Assembly: GCA_964479375.1 (NCBI GenBank)
Contig: CAYZKD010000004.1
Coordinates: 1 to 53,111 of the forward strand
Origin: CAYXTC01 sp964479375
GTDB taxonomy: Bacteria > Patescibacteriota > Minisyncoccia > Minisyncoccales > GWA2-38-27
Direction: 5' to 3'
Length of the DNA stretch: 53,111 bases
Shown here: positions 26,121-34,202 of the stretch, piece by piece
Position numbering within the stretch: the stretch's first letter is position 1
How the letters are laid out: each line of letters starts with the position of its first letter
Notes under the pieces: model-generated
The model's input: the letters and a program-made list of their open reading frames with translations, nothing else
What the model was told of the DNA's origin: nothing
Database searches by the model: none
Position numbers and translations under genes: made by a program

Positions 26121-26164
26121 AACTAAAACTCAGTTACTTTTTGTGAACTGGGATTAAAAACAAG

Positions 26165-26377
26165 TTACTTTTTTCGGGCCTTTTTCATCCTTTCTTTGAA
26201 TTTTTCTACTCTTCCCATGGTATCAATAATTTTCTTTTTTCCCGTATAGAAAGGATGACACTTGGAACAGATTTCTGTTTCCGTAAATTCTTTAGTGGAG
26301 CCTACCGTGAAAGAATTTCCGCAAGCGCATTGAACTTTGCCTTTTTTGTAGTATTTGGGGTGTATATCTTTTTTCAT
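26165..26377 (-). CDS. rpmE: Ribosomal protein bL31
   Basis: 70 aa. MKKDIHPKYY start, zinc Cys pairs CACGNSF and CSKCHPFYTGKKK. This is the zinc-containing C+ form. It lies 44 nt upstream of prfA on the minus strand and is probably co-transcribed with it, a common bacterial arrangement. Confidence 0.96.
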   Translation of the reverse strand: MKKDIHPKYYKKGKVQCACGNSFTVGSTKEFTETEICSKCHPFYTGKKKIIDTMGRVEKFKERMKKARKK

Positions 26378-26510
26378 ATTCTTGTATTTGATGATACAGA
26401 TGTTATAATATCATCTTTCACAAAATAATCAAGGAGCCCCTGTCCAGATTCAGAAACATTATGATACATCTAAAATCTTGTAAAATGTTTTCCGCGGAGT
26501 CCCGTCCTCC

Positions 26511-26570
26511 GCCAGATTATTGTGGGAGGCCCGTCCTCCCACATTTTTCCGGATACTATCATATGAACCA
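26511..26570 (-). repeat. Inverted partial copy of repeat R1
   Basis: The minus strand carries the R1 hairpin (26521-26543) with AAAATG on one side and CACAATAATCTGGC on the other, matching 4592-4767. The far side matches 344-378. A related smaller stem (GGAGTCCCGTCCTCC) lies at 26499-26513. The rest of 26378-26580 holds the divergent promoters of bL31 and uS2. Confidence 0.7.
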
Positions 26571-26580
26571 GCGCAACCCC

Positions 26581-26609
26581 TTGATTGTCTCAGTTAAAAA
26601 TGTTATATT
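26581..26609 (+). promoter_or_regulatory. rpsB promoter
   Basis: TTGATT, 17-nt spacer, TATATT, with ATG 15 nt after the -10 box and no Shine-Dalgarno. A second -10-like TATACT sits 8 nt before the ATG. Either gives a leader of under about 10 nt. Confidence 0.6.
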
Positions 26610-26624
26610 CTATACTATAGAAAT

Positions 26625-27344
26625 ATGACAACAACCAAAAAAGATACCAAAAAAGATACTGAAAAAAATGTCTTAGAAGAAATGGCCGAGGCTGGCTTGC
26701 ACTTGGGCCACAAAACTTCAAAAGTTCATCCTAACATGAAGCCCTACATCTATGGGATGAGAAACTACATTCATATCATTGACTTGGAAAAAACCCAGGA
26801 GAAAATGGAGGAAGCCCTGAGTTTTATCAAAAAGGTAGTGGCAGAAGGAGGGAAGATTCTTTTTGTGGGCACTAAATTTCAGTTAAAAAACATTGTCAAG
26901 GAGACAGCCCGAGAATGCGAATCCCCGCACATTACAGAGAGATGGCTCGGGGGGACTTTTACAAACTTTTCTACTATTAAAAAGAGAATAGATTATTTTA
27001 AGGATTTGAGAGAGAAGAGAAAGAAAGGGGAGCTGGAGAAGTATACAAAAAAAGAAAGAGCGGACATTGATAAAGAAATAGCAGATTTGGAGATAAAGTT
27101 TGGGGGACTGATTGATCTAGAGGGTCTTCCTTCTGCTGTTTTTGTGGCAGATACTGCCAACAATCTTTCTGCAGTGAAAGAGGCTAAAAAGAAAGGGGTG
27201 AAAGTGGTAGCAATCATAGATACCAACACAGATCCTACCCTTGTTGACTATCCTATACCCGCTAATGACGACGCTATAAGTTCTGTAAAATATATTTCAG
27301 AAAAGATTAAAAATGCAATTCTTAAGTCAAAATCTAAAAAGTAA
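26625..27344 (+). CDS. rpsB: Ribosomal protein uS2
   Basis: 239 aa. EAGLHLGHKTSKVHPNMKPYIYGMRNYIHIIDL is the conserved N-terminal region, GGTFTNF and IDTNTDPTLVDYPIPANDDA are late signatures. A short Lys-rich N-terminal arm precedes it. Paired with tsf, 1 nt apart, as in most bacteria. Confidence 0.97.
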   Translation: MTTTKKDTKKDTEKNVLEEMAEAGLHLGHKTSKVHPNMKPYIYGMRNYIHIIDLEKTQEKMEEALSFIKKVVAEGGKILFVGTKFQLKNIVKETARECESPHITERWLGGTFTNFSTIKKRIDYFKDLREKRKKGELEKYTKKERADIDKEIADLEIKFGGLIDLEGLPSAVFVADTANNLSAVKEAKKKGVKVVAIIDTNTDPTLVDYPIPANDDAISSVKYISEKIKNAILKSKSKK

Positions 27345-27345
27345 T

Positions 27346-27930
27346 ATGATTTCTATAGATCAAGTAAAAAAATTAAGAGAAGAGACCGGGGTTTCTATAT
27401 CAGACTGCAAGAAGGCGCTTGAAGAAACCGACGGAGATATGGAGAGGGCAAAAAGAGTGTTAAGAGAATGGGGGCAGGAACTGGCAGGCAAGAAAGCAGA
27501 AAGAGAGGCTGCCCAGGGGATAATCGATAGCTATATCCATCCCGATCAGAAAGTCGGGGTTTTGTTAAAGATAAGGTGTGAATCAGATTTTGTCGCCATG
27601 TCTAAAGAGTTTCAGAACTTGGCTCACGAGATTTGTCTTCAGATTGCAGCAATGAACCCTCTGTTTTTAAAAAAAGAGGATATCCCGGAGAAATTCTTGG
27701 ACGGGGAGAAAAGGATCTACCAAGAACAAATGAAAGAATCTGGAAAACCAGATGAAATTGTTAATCAGGTTATAGAAGGAAAACTGGAAAAATACAAGGG
27801 GAGGGTTTCTTTGCTCTCTCAGTCCTGGATTAAAGATGAGAGCAAGACCATACAGCAGTTAATAGAGGAGAATATAGCCAAGATTGGAGAGAATGTTTTT
27901 GTAGAAGAGTTTACTAGGTATAACATATAA
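27346..27930 (+). CDS. tsf: Elongation factor Ts, short form
   Basis: 194 aa from ATG 27346. The N-terminal UBA-like domain has KKLREETGVSISDCKKALEETDGD. The core has KVGVLLKIRCESDFVA, with the EF-Tu-contacting segment. Length matches the short EF-Ts of Thermus type rather than the long E. coli form. The longer frame from 27313 runs into rpsB and is rejected. Confidence 0.94.
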   Translation: MISIDQVKKLREETGVSISDCKKALEETDGDMERAKRVLREWGQELAGKKAEREAAQGIIDSYIHPDQKVGVLLKIRCESDFVAMSKEFQNLAHEICLQIAAMNPLFLKKEDIPEKFLDGEKRIYQEQMKESGKPDEIVNQVIEGKLEKYKGRVSLLSQSWIKDESKTIQQLIEENIAKIGENVFVEEFTRYNI

Positions 27931-28229
27931 TGCTTCATCTTTTAACAACAGCCATTCTTTTTACCAGTCTTTTGGGCATTTCAGGCATTGTTATAAAAAA
28001 AATGTCTGTTTTGACCACTTTCCCTGAAGCAGAAAAAAGAGAAGAGCCGTTTTTTCAGGAGAAGATAAAAAAAGGGAAAGAGGGAGTTGGGCTTCTGCTA
28101 TCTGAGAGCGGAAGACGAGCTAAGATAACTTTTGCAAATTTAAGAGACAGAAGAAAGAATTGTCCCAAAAAGACAGAAGAAGAAAGAAGTTTTAGAGAAG
28201 ATTTTTGGAAGAATCTGAGAGAGGATTAG
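27930..28229 (+). CDS. Small membrane-anchored basic protein
   Basis: 99 aa. One hydrophobic segment (LLTTAILFTSLLGISGIVI) then a highly charged cytoplasmic tail rich in Lys, Arg and Glu. Its start overlaps the last base of tsf and its stop abuts tRNA-Thr, so the gene fits exactly. Function unknown. Confidence 0.6.
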   Translation: MLHLLTTAILFTSLLGISGIVIKKMSVLTTFPEAEKREEPFFQEKIKKGKEGVGLLLSESGRRAKITFANLRDRRKNCPKKTEEERSFREDFWKNLRED

Positions 28230-28301
28230 GCCTGAGTAGCTCAGTGGCAGAGCAACTGTTTTGTAAACAGTAGGTCGTCGGTTCAAATCCGACCTCAGGC
28301 T
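28230..28301 (+). tRNA. tRNA-Thr (UGU)
   Basis: 72 nt cloverleaf: acceptor GCCTGAG/CTCAGGC, D-stem GCTC/GAGC, anticodon stem ACTGT/ACAGT with loop TTTGTAA (anticodon TGT) and T-arm GTCGG-TTCAAAT-CCGAC. CCA is not encoded. The rRNA promoter starts within 2 nt of the 3' end. Confidence 0.95.
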
Positions 28302-28302
28302 C

Positions 28303-28331
28303 TTGACAATTGATCTCTTCAAGATTAAAAT
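28303..28331 (+). promoter_or_regulatory. 16S rRNA promoter
   Basis: TTGACA, 17-nt spacer, TAAAAT. The -35 overlaps the base after tRNA-Thr. The leader to the mature 16S start is about 185 nt. Confidence 0.85.
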
Positions 28332-28378
28332 AACATAGAGTACATAAATTATATGTAGCAATAAAAGGAGACATCAAA

Positions 28379-28430
28379 AATAACCGTGAAGGTTTCGAAT
28401 ATTATTGGATGTCTTCACGGTTATTTTTTT
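28379..28430 (+). promoter_or_regulatory. Terminator-like hairpin in the 16S leader
   Basis: A perfect 13-bp stem, AATAACCGTGAAG with CTTCACGGTTATT, 21-nt loop, followed by a T run. It would end transcription before the 16S unless antiterminated. A boxA-like sequence follows at once. Confidence 0.75.
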
Positions 28431-28440
28431 GCTCTTTGAA
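28430..28440 (+). promoter_or_regulatory. boxA-like antitermination site
   Basis: TGCTCTTTGAA is very close to the rrn boxA consensus bound by NusB-S10. It lies after the leader hairpin. The 23S leader has a similar ACCTTGAAAATT near 38397. Confidence 0.6.
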
Positions 28441-28474
28441 AATTCTGTTAATTATTTAACAGGACATATTATAG

Positions 28475-28499
28475 AATTTGGTTTTTTAAAGTTGTTCTG
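28475..28499 (+). other. 16S processing stem, 5' arm (3' arm at 31290-31314)
   Basis: 25 nt at 28475-28499 are complementary, with one mismatch, to 31290-31314, enclosing the whole 16S with its introns. This is the expected RNase III-type precursor stem and bounds the possible 3' end of the 16S. Confidence 0.8.
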
Positions 28500-28529
28500 G
28501 ATATTCCGAGATTTAATTCTCATTATTTT

Positions 28530-28560
<31 letters not shown>

Positions 28561-28833
28561 TGCGACGTGGATAAGGCATGCAAGTCGAATGTCCGTTTTG
28601 CGGACATGGCAAATGGGTTAGTAACACGTAGATACACGCCATTCGCATGGGAATAACCCCGAGAAATCGGGGCTAATACCCAATGGTCCCGTCTCTGACG
28701 GGTAAAGGCATTGAGCAATCAATGCCGGCGAGTGAGGGGTCTGCGTCCCATCAGCTTGTTGGTAGGGTAATGGCCTACCAAGGCTCTGACGGGTAGGGGG
28801 TGTGAGAGCATGATCCCCAACAATGGCACTGAG

Positions 28834-28865
<32 letters not shown>

Positions 28866-29385
28866 CGAGAATCTTCGACAATGGGCGAAAGCCTGATCGA
28901 GCGACGTCGCGTGCCCGAAGAAGCTCTTCGGAGTGTAAAGGGCTTTTCTAGAGGAAGAATCCGCCATTGGCGGATGACGGTACTCTAGGAATAAGGAGGT
29001 GCTAATCACGTGCCAGCAGCCGCGGTAATACGTGGTCTCCAAGCGTTATCCGGATTAATTGGGCGTAAAGAGTCCGTAGGCGTCTCGAAAAGTTTTTTGT
29101 TAAAGTTTCAGGGCTCAACCCTGAGAAGGCAAAGAAAACTGGCGAGATAGAGGGCGCTAGGGGCTGGGGGAACGGTCGGTGTAGGGGTGAAATCCGTTGA
29201 TATCGACCGGAACACCAAAAGCGAAGGCACCCAGCTGGGGCGACCCTGACGCTGAGGGACGAAAGCGTAGGTAGCGAAGAGGATTAGATACCCTCCTAGT
29301 CTACGCCGTAAACTATGGACACTGGCTATTTGAAGTGTCGACCCTTCAAGTGGCGAAGCTAACGCGTTAAGTGTCCCGCCTGGGA

Positions 29386-29417
<32 letters not shown>

Positions 29418-29883
29418 AGACGGGGCCTTACACAAGCGGTGGATCATGTGGCTTAATTCGACACTAAGCGAGGAACCTTACCAGGACTTGAAATTCTGCT
29501 GACATCCTGCTGAAAGGCGGGTTTCCTTCGGGACAGCAGGACAGGTGCTGCATGGTTGTCGTCAGCATGTGTCGTGAGACGCGCTCTTAAATGAGGTAAC
29601 ATGCGCAACCCTCATCCTATGTTTTAAGTGTCATAGGAAACTGCCCGGGATAACCGGGAGGAAGGTGAGGATGACGCCAAATCAGCATGGCCCTTTGACG
29701 TCCTGGGCTGCACACATGATACAATGGAACCGACAATGGGCGAAGCCGTAAGGTAGAGGTAATCCCATCAAACGGTTTCTTAGTCCGGACTGGGGTCTGC
29801 AATTCGACCCCACGAAGCTGGAATCGCTAGTAATCGCCAATCAGCCATGTGGCGATGAATATGTTTCTAAGGCTTGTACTCAC

Positions 29884-30288
29884 CAAATAGATGCGCCTGG
29901 CAGATATATAGACCAGGGAGTTAAAATCTCCCTTTAATAGTCGAGGAATAGTCATTTATCGTGAGATAAGTGGCAGAGGATTCTAAGACAAATGGCAGCC
30001 CGAAGTATTTAACGAGGACCGATCCATGATTGGGTGGTGAGCATGGAGAAGGTAGCTACCATTACTCTAATTCGGGATGCCGGGAATGGCCCATATATCG
30101 ACCCAGGGAGATCTGACGTAGTATAACGAAACTAACGCTGCGTCAGAAGTCAGCTAGATCGTAGTACTTGGTATTATCAGTTAATACTGAGGAAGGATCT
30201 TCTCTAATGCTATGGCGTTAGAGCTCGCCGTATGCGGGAAATCTGCACGTACGGTGGGAACGTCACTGCTAAGTTTCTAGTAAACATT
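29884..30288 (+). mobile_element. ORF-less group II intron in 16S
   Basis: About 405 nt inserted in TACTCAC/CGCCCGTC (E. coli about 1399/1400); the junction is ambiguous by 1 nt. Domain V is visible at about 30222-30256: CCGTATGCGG, a GAAA loop, CTGCACGTACGG with a 2-nt bulge. A short domain IV stem (CTCTAA...TTAGAG) precedes it and a domain VI-like stem precedes the 3' end ACATT. A GCGCCTGGCAG segment resembles the intron 5' end, but a few extra bases precede it, so the canonical GUGYG start is not at the junction. No reverse transcriptase is encoded. Confidence 0.75.
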
Positions 30289-30374
30289 CGCCCGTCACGT
30301 CAAGCGAGCTGGGAATACCCGAAATCCCATCCTAGATGGGCTGAAGGTAGGCTCAGTGAGAGGGACGAAGTCGT

Positions 30375-31156
30375 TGGTGCAAACTGCACGTTGCGACCCT
30401 TGAGAGTAATTTCAAGGAAAAACTCGGCTATATGCTGGAAAAACTGAGAATTTAGGGTTACTTATGCTATAATAATAGAAAATGGAAAGTATAAGTAAAA
30501 ATACCACTAATGCAGTCAATCAGCAGGGAAGTTTTCTTGATTTTCCAGAAAACCCCTCAGAGACTACACGCCGAGCTCCTCTTTATCCAAAGGCAATCAA
30601 GGCTTATCTCCTTGGATGCTTACACGATGGGACCTATAGCTCTAATAAAAGATACCGGTTTTCCCAAAAGGGAACAAGGTGGCTTAAGGTCTTACGTAAT
30701 CTCTTTAAGAAGCTGGGTTATAATTCTTGGATATATTGTGAAAGGAAAGAGAGAGGTTTATGTTCTAGAAACGCTTGCTAAGTTTTTAGACATTTATTTC
30801 GATCCCCTGGAGTTAAGAAGTCGAGAAGAGAAAAAAGATTATATTAGGGGCTTCTTTGACGCCGAAGGCGGAATTCCTAAGGCGAAGGAAGATAGATTCT
30901 ATATCCAATTAACCCAAAGCGACAAAGAAAAGTTAAGCAAGATAAAAGATCTTCTCGTTCATTTAGGAATCGAGACAGGAAAGATCCATAATCCCAGCAA
31001 GAAGGTAGATCCTCATTACTGGAGGATTTACGTTCTGTCTGCTTCTCAGAAACGTTTTGTTAAAGAGATCGGATCTTGGCATCCGAGAAAAATAAGGACT
31101 TTGGAGAAGAGGATGGTGATATAGTCCATGCTCTATAGCGATATGGAGGTAACATG
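30375..31156 (+). mobile_element. Group I intron in 16S
   Basis: 782 nt between AAGTCGT and AACAAGG (E. coli about 1498/1499). The upstream exon ends in T and the intron ends in G, the group I rule. Core pieces: GGCTATATGCTGG, AATCAGCAGG, CAGAGACTACACGCC (P7 5') and GATATAGTCC (P7 3'). The LAGLIDADG reading frame occupies the interior, its ends overlapping core elements. Confidence 0.88.
30482..31124 (+). pseudogene. LAGLIDADG homing endonuclease, frameshifted
   Basis: The first LAGLIDADG helix (KAIKAYLLGCLHDGTY) lies in the frame starting at 30482. The second (KKDYIRGFFDAEGG) and the C-terminal strands (HYWRIYVLS) lie in the frame that ends at 31124. The frames must join near 30735-30750, at the purine-rich GTGAAAGGAAAGAGAG. 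With a one-base shift the product reads continuously as a single-chain two-motif enzyme of about 210 aa. It is either a decayed gene, a programmed frameshift or a sequencing error. The host is the group I intron. Confidence 0.8.
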
Positions 31157-31323
31157 AACAAGGCACGGGTAGGGGAACCTGCTCGTGGATCATTTCAAAA
31201 AAAATTGTTTGGTTGACTGGGATTAATTTGTAAGAATTCTCAAATTAATCTCAAGGACGTTGGTCGATAGTCCACACTTTCGACCTATTCAGAACAACTT
31301 TAAGAAACCAAATTTTCAAAACT

Positions 31324-31347
31324 CCGCAGGCTTTCTGTGGTTTTTTT
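31324..31347 (+). terminator. Terminator after the 16S
   Basis: CCGCAG and CTGTGG arms followed by seven T, just outside the 16S processing stem. It separates the 16S from the downstream tRNAs and 23S. Confidence 0.8.
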
Positions 31348-31349
31348 GA

Positions 31350-31378
31350 TTGACCAGTGAACTTTTTTTTGCTAAAAT
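31350..31378 (+). promoter_or_regulatory. Promoter of the YbaK gene, near-leaderless
   Basis: TTGACC, 17-nt spacer, TAAAAT, ending 9 nt before ATG 31388. Confidence 0.75.
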
Positions 31379-31387
31379 TTTTAAAGT

Positions 31388-31891
31388 ATGGCAGTACCGA
31401 AAAAGATTACAAGCTTTTTGGATAAAAATAAGGTCAAGTATGGTTTAATAGAGCATAAGAAAGTTTTTACAGCTCAAGATAAGGCTGCGACTTTGAAGAT
31501 AAAGCCTGCCAAGGTGGCTAAAACCTTGGTGGTGAAGCTGGACAAGGAAGTGGTTTTGGCGGTCGTTCCGGCTCATAGGAACCTAGATAAGAATAAGTTT
31601 AAGAAGGTAGCCAGTAAATGGAGAAAAGGGCAGGATAAAAAAGCAGTAAAGAAGGTTTCCTTTGGGACAGAAAGGTGGATTAAGAATAATTTAACGGGAG
31701 CGAAGGCAGGGGTGGTTCCTCCTTTGGGGATTGTTTGGAGGTTGCCCACATTTGTTGACAATTCATTAATGAGAAATCCTAAAATTCTGATTAATTCCGG
31801 AGATTATAAAGTATCAGTTGAGATAACGCCGAATAACTTTAAAAAAGCGGTTCCGGAGATTGTAACAGGCTCTTTTAGCAAGGTAAAATAG
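31388..31891 (+). CDS. YbaK/EbsC-family aminoacyl-tRNA deacylase
   Basis: 167 aa. Pattern KVFTAQDKAATLKIKPAKVAKTLVVKLD and VVLAVVPAHRNLD, then GVVPPLGI near the substrate pocket, matches the YbaK/ProX editing fold. Members hydrolyse mischarged tRNAs. It sits inside the rRNA-tRNA cluster, between 16S and tRNA-Ile, and ends 5 nt before the tRNA, so it may be co-transcribed with the tRNA. Confidence 0.85.
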   Translation: MAVPKKITSFLDKNKVKYGLIEHKKVFTAQDKAATLKIKPAKVAKTLVVKLDKEVVLAVVPAHRNLDKNKFKKVASKWRKGQDKKAVKKVSFGTERWIKNNLTGAKAGVVPPLGIVWRLPTFVDNSLMRNPKILINSGDYKVSVEITPNNFKKAVPEIVTGSFSKVK

Positions 31892-31896
31892 AGGAA

Positions 31897-31973
31897 GGGC
31901 GTGTAGCTCAGGCGGCAAGAGCGCGTCTCTGATAAAGACGAGGTCCCAGGTTCGAGTCCTGGCACGCCCACCA
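31897..31973 (+). tRNA. tRNA-Ile (GAU), CCA encoded
   Basis: Acceptor GGGCGTG/CACGCCC, anticodon stem CGTCT/AGACG with loop CTGATAA (GAT), T-loop TTCGAGT. Discriminator A followed by encoded CCA. Confidence 0.95.
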
Positions 31974-31975
31974 GA

Positions 31976-31998
31976 AAAACTAGACCGGGTCTAGTTTT
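31976..31998 (+). terminator. Terminator after tRNA-Ile
   Basis: AAAACTAGACC and GGTCTAGTTTT form a near loopless perfect palindrome ending in T residues. Confidence 0.65.
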
Positions 31999-32088
31999 CA
32001 CAAAGGAGGTCGGGGAGATTGGGTATCTCCCTGTGTAGGAAATTATTCAAAACCGAGGGTTTTGAAGGAGCGAGTTTCTGCGAGCGAC

Positions 32089-32161
32089 GGGCCCGTAGTT
32101 CAGCGGCCAGAACGCCTCATTTGCAATGAGGAGGTCGTGGGTTCAATTCCCACCGGGTCCA
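32089..32161 (+). tRNA. tRNA-Ala (UGC)
   Basis: Acceptor GGGCCCG with CGGGTCC (one G-U), anticodon stem CCTCA/TGAGG with loop TTTGCAA (TGC), T-loop TTCAATT. CCA is not encoded. The integrase gene starts (at its 3' end) 103 nt downstream. Confidence 0.94.
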
Positions 32162-32264
32162 CTACGTTGAAGATATTAGAACCTTCTTTAAGCAGAATCC
32201 AGAGTTGGCTGGCGCAAATTTGTGTTGCTTTTGCGAATCGTCTAAAGAGCCTACATCTCATTTA

Positions 32265-33080
32265 TTATAATGGACTTTTAATATTTTTAAGATTGGGATT
32301 TGTTACTTGGGTATAGATTTGTGTCGTTCGAATGTTTTGATGGCCCAAAAGCTCTTGCACATACCTGACACTAACGCCGTTCTCTAATAAATGTGTCGCA
32401 AAGCTATGTCTTAAAGAATGGAAAGTAGCACCTTTTTTGATATTTGTCTTCCGGATCGCGTTTTCAAAAGCTTTTTGAACCGCTCTTTCTGTTAGTTTTC
32501 CGCCTCGTTCGCTTTCAAAAAAGTAGTCGCTTGGATTTTTGCCAGCGATTAAATTTTTAAGACCGGTTTTTATTTTATCCGGAAAGATAGTGATTCTTTC
32601 CTTTTTGCCTTTGGCATTCTTAAGATGGATAGTTAGTTCCTTTAAATTAACATCTTTTATTTTCAAATTGACAACCTCGCCGATCCTTAAACCGGCGCCG
32701 TAAGCCAAAGAGATTATCAATTTATGTTTTGAGTTCTTGATTACATCGATAATATTTTTGATTTCTTCTCTCGATAAAACAATTGGCAATTTTTTACTCC
32801 GTTTGGCGAATTTTAGGTTTATCTTTCGGGAAGTTTTCAATACTTCGCGGTAAAAAAACTTTATTGCGCCTAAGTAAAGGTTTACTGTTTGTGAAGAGTA
32901 ATTTTTGCGATGTTTATTTAATAAAAACTGCCCTATGTTTTCCTCGTCTATTTTTTCTAGATTAAACTTTTTAAAATCAAAATACTCTTTTAAACAGCCG
33001 AGATAAGCTTTTATAGTTTTGGAGCTATAATTCCTTAATTTTAATGCCTGTTCTGTTTGTTTTAAATATTCTTGTTTCAT
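32265..33080 (-). CDS. Tyrosine recombinase, XerA/IntI-like integrase
   Basis: 271 aa. N-terminal SAM-like domain (residues about 1-90), then the catalytic domain with Arg in YGAGLRIGEVVNL, HSLRHSFATHLLENG, LGHQNIRTTQ and the nucleophile Tyr in IYTQV. The end NLKNIKSPL is shared by XerA-type and integron integrases. The extra alpha-helical patch typical of bacterial IntI is not evident, so it is either XerA-like or a minimal integron integrase. It is transcribed away from the cassettes, the classic integron layout. AT-rich codons differ from the host genes. Confidence 0.9.
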   Translation of the reverse strand: MKQEYLKQTEQALKLRNYSSKTIKAYLGCLKEYFDFKKFNLEKIDEENIGQFLLNKHRKNYSSQTVNLYLGAIKFFYREVLKTSRKINLKFAKRSKKLPIVLSREEIKNIIDVIKNSKHKLIISLAYGAGLRIGEVVNLKIKDVNLKELTIHLKNAKGKKERITIFPDKIKTGLKNLIAGKNPSDYFFESERGGKLTERAVQKAFENAIRKTNIKKGATFHSLRHSFATHLLENGVSVRYVQELLGHQNIRTTQIYTQVTNPNLKNIKSPL

Positions 33081-33212
33081 AATTTTACAAAGAATGGTAA
33101 GCTAAAACTGTTAATAATTGGTTACTAGGGCCTCTATCAACAATTGTACATTGAGTTCGTATAATATGCAACAAAGGACCGGCTGCTTACATTCAATTCG
33201 CATAGAAACGAG
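33081..33212. promoter_or_regulatory. Integrase-cassette intergenic region, putative attI
   Basis: Between the divergent integrase and cassette 1. It ends with GAGTTAAGTG, whose G/TTAAGTG (33212-33219) is the first insertion point. AACAAAGGACC near 33169 resembles the R''-adjacent sequence of attC1 and attC2, so an attI or an attC remnant may lie here. TATAATAT near 33159 could be a promoter element. Confidence 0.5.
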
Positions 33213-33279
33213 TTAAGTGAAATTGCCCAAAGCCCTTACATGTGATTAAATTTATATAATATCAAATAATTTTCTTATT

Positions 33280-33972
33280 ATGATGGCAGAAAAAATTAAC
33301 AGACCTTTTGTTTTCCTTTGTACGGGAATGTCTTTAGATGGTAAACTCGCAACATCTGAAAGGAAACAAACCGAAATAGCAACCAATGATGACAAAGAAA
33401 TGATGTATGAATGCAGAATAAAAGCTGATGCAGTCATGGTTGGCGGAAGAACTTTGTTTTTGGATGATCCTGGGCTTACTGTAAAAACAAAAGAAAGACA
33501 AAACCAAAGATTGAAACTTGGCAAAACCAAAAATCCTTTCAAGGTTGCGATTGTTTCTGATGTCGCAAATTTAAAACCAACAGGGGATTTCTTTCATAGA
33601 GGAGATACAAAGAAAATAATTTTTACAACTGAAAAATCACCTGAATCAAAAATCAATGAGTTAAAATATTTTTGCGAAATTTATGTTTACGGAAAACAAA
33701 AGGTAGATTTAAAACAAGCATTATCGAAACTTTATGAATTGGGTGTGAAATCATTAATGGTTGAAGGTGGTGGAGAGTTAATTTTTTCGTTATTGAAAGA
33801 TAATTTAGTTGATGAAATCAATCTTAAAGTTGGAAATTTAATTATTGGAGGAAGAAATTCTCCAACCTTTTGTGATGGCGATGGTTTTCTGCAAGATACT
33901 GCTAAAAAAGTTAAATTGATTGATTTAATCAAAAAAGAAAATTATTTGATTCTAAAGTATAAAGTCGAATAA
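33280..33972 (+). CDS. RibD C-terminal-like reductase (cassette 1)
   Basis: 230 aa, dihydrofolate-reductase-like fold of the pyrimidine reductase family. TGMSLDGKLA at the N-terminus, DAVMVGGRTLFLDDPGLT, then SLMVEGGGELIFSLLKDNLVDEINL at the nucleotide site. The deaminase half of bifunctional RibD is absent, as in archaeal-type riboflavin reductases. No other riboflavin genes are in view, so the exact substrate is unsure. A TATAAT lies 25 nt before the ATG. Carried as a mobile cassette. Confidence 0.85.
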   Translation: MMAEKINRPFVFLCTGMSLDGKLATSERKQTEIATNDDKEMMYECRIKADAVMVGGRTLFLDDPGLTVKTKERQNQRLKLGKTKNPFKVAIVSDVANLKPTGDFFHRGDTKKIIFTTEKSPESKINELKYFCEIYVYGKQKVDLKQALSKLYELGVKSLMVEGGGELIFSLLKDNLVDEINLKVGNLIIGGRNSPTFCDGDGFLQDTAKKVKLIDLIKKENYLILKYKVE

Positions 33973-34045
33973 ACGGGCTTTGGGCAACTTGCTCACTATC
34001 GTTCGCGCCTCGCTGCGCTCTCACTCCATTTCATTCCGTTCGGGT

Positions 34046-34142
34046 CACTTAACAAGGATTATGAGAGAAATGCCTCAGCTCGGCATTTCTCCAAATTTGC
34101 TCCACTTCGTTCCGCAAACTTCTCATAATCCTAACGTTATAT
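34046..34142 (+). other. attC-like site 1
   Basis: R'' CACTTAAC (34046-34053), L'' GGATTATGAGA (34056-34066), a central region with small stems, L' TCTCATAATCC (34121-34131, perfect 11-bp match) and R' G/TTATAT from 34136. Outside R'', GGGCTTTGGGCAA (33975-33987) pairs exactly with TTGCCCAAAGCCC at the cassette start (33223-33235), extending the folded attC. Confidence 0.8.
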
Positions 34143-34202
34143 TCAATATTATTCTTGCCCCTTAACGATAAATTTATAATCATTCAAATTTAACTAATAC
34201 TT

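Noticed and set aside
32089..32161. tRNA-Ala as attB for a genomic island
   Set aside because: No second copy of the tRNA 3' end was seen at the far side of the island, and the cassette junctions are G/TT sites instead.
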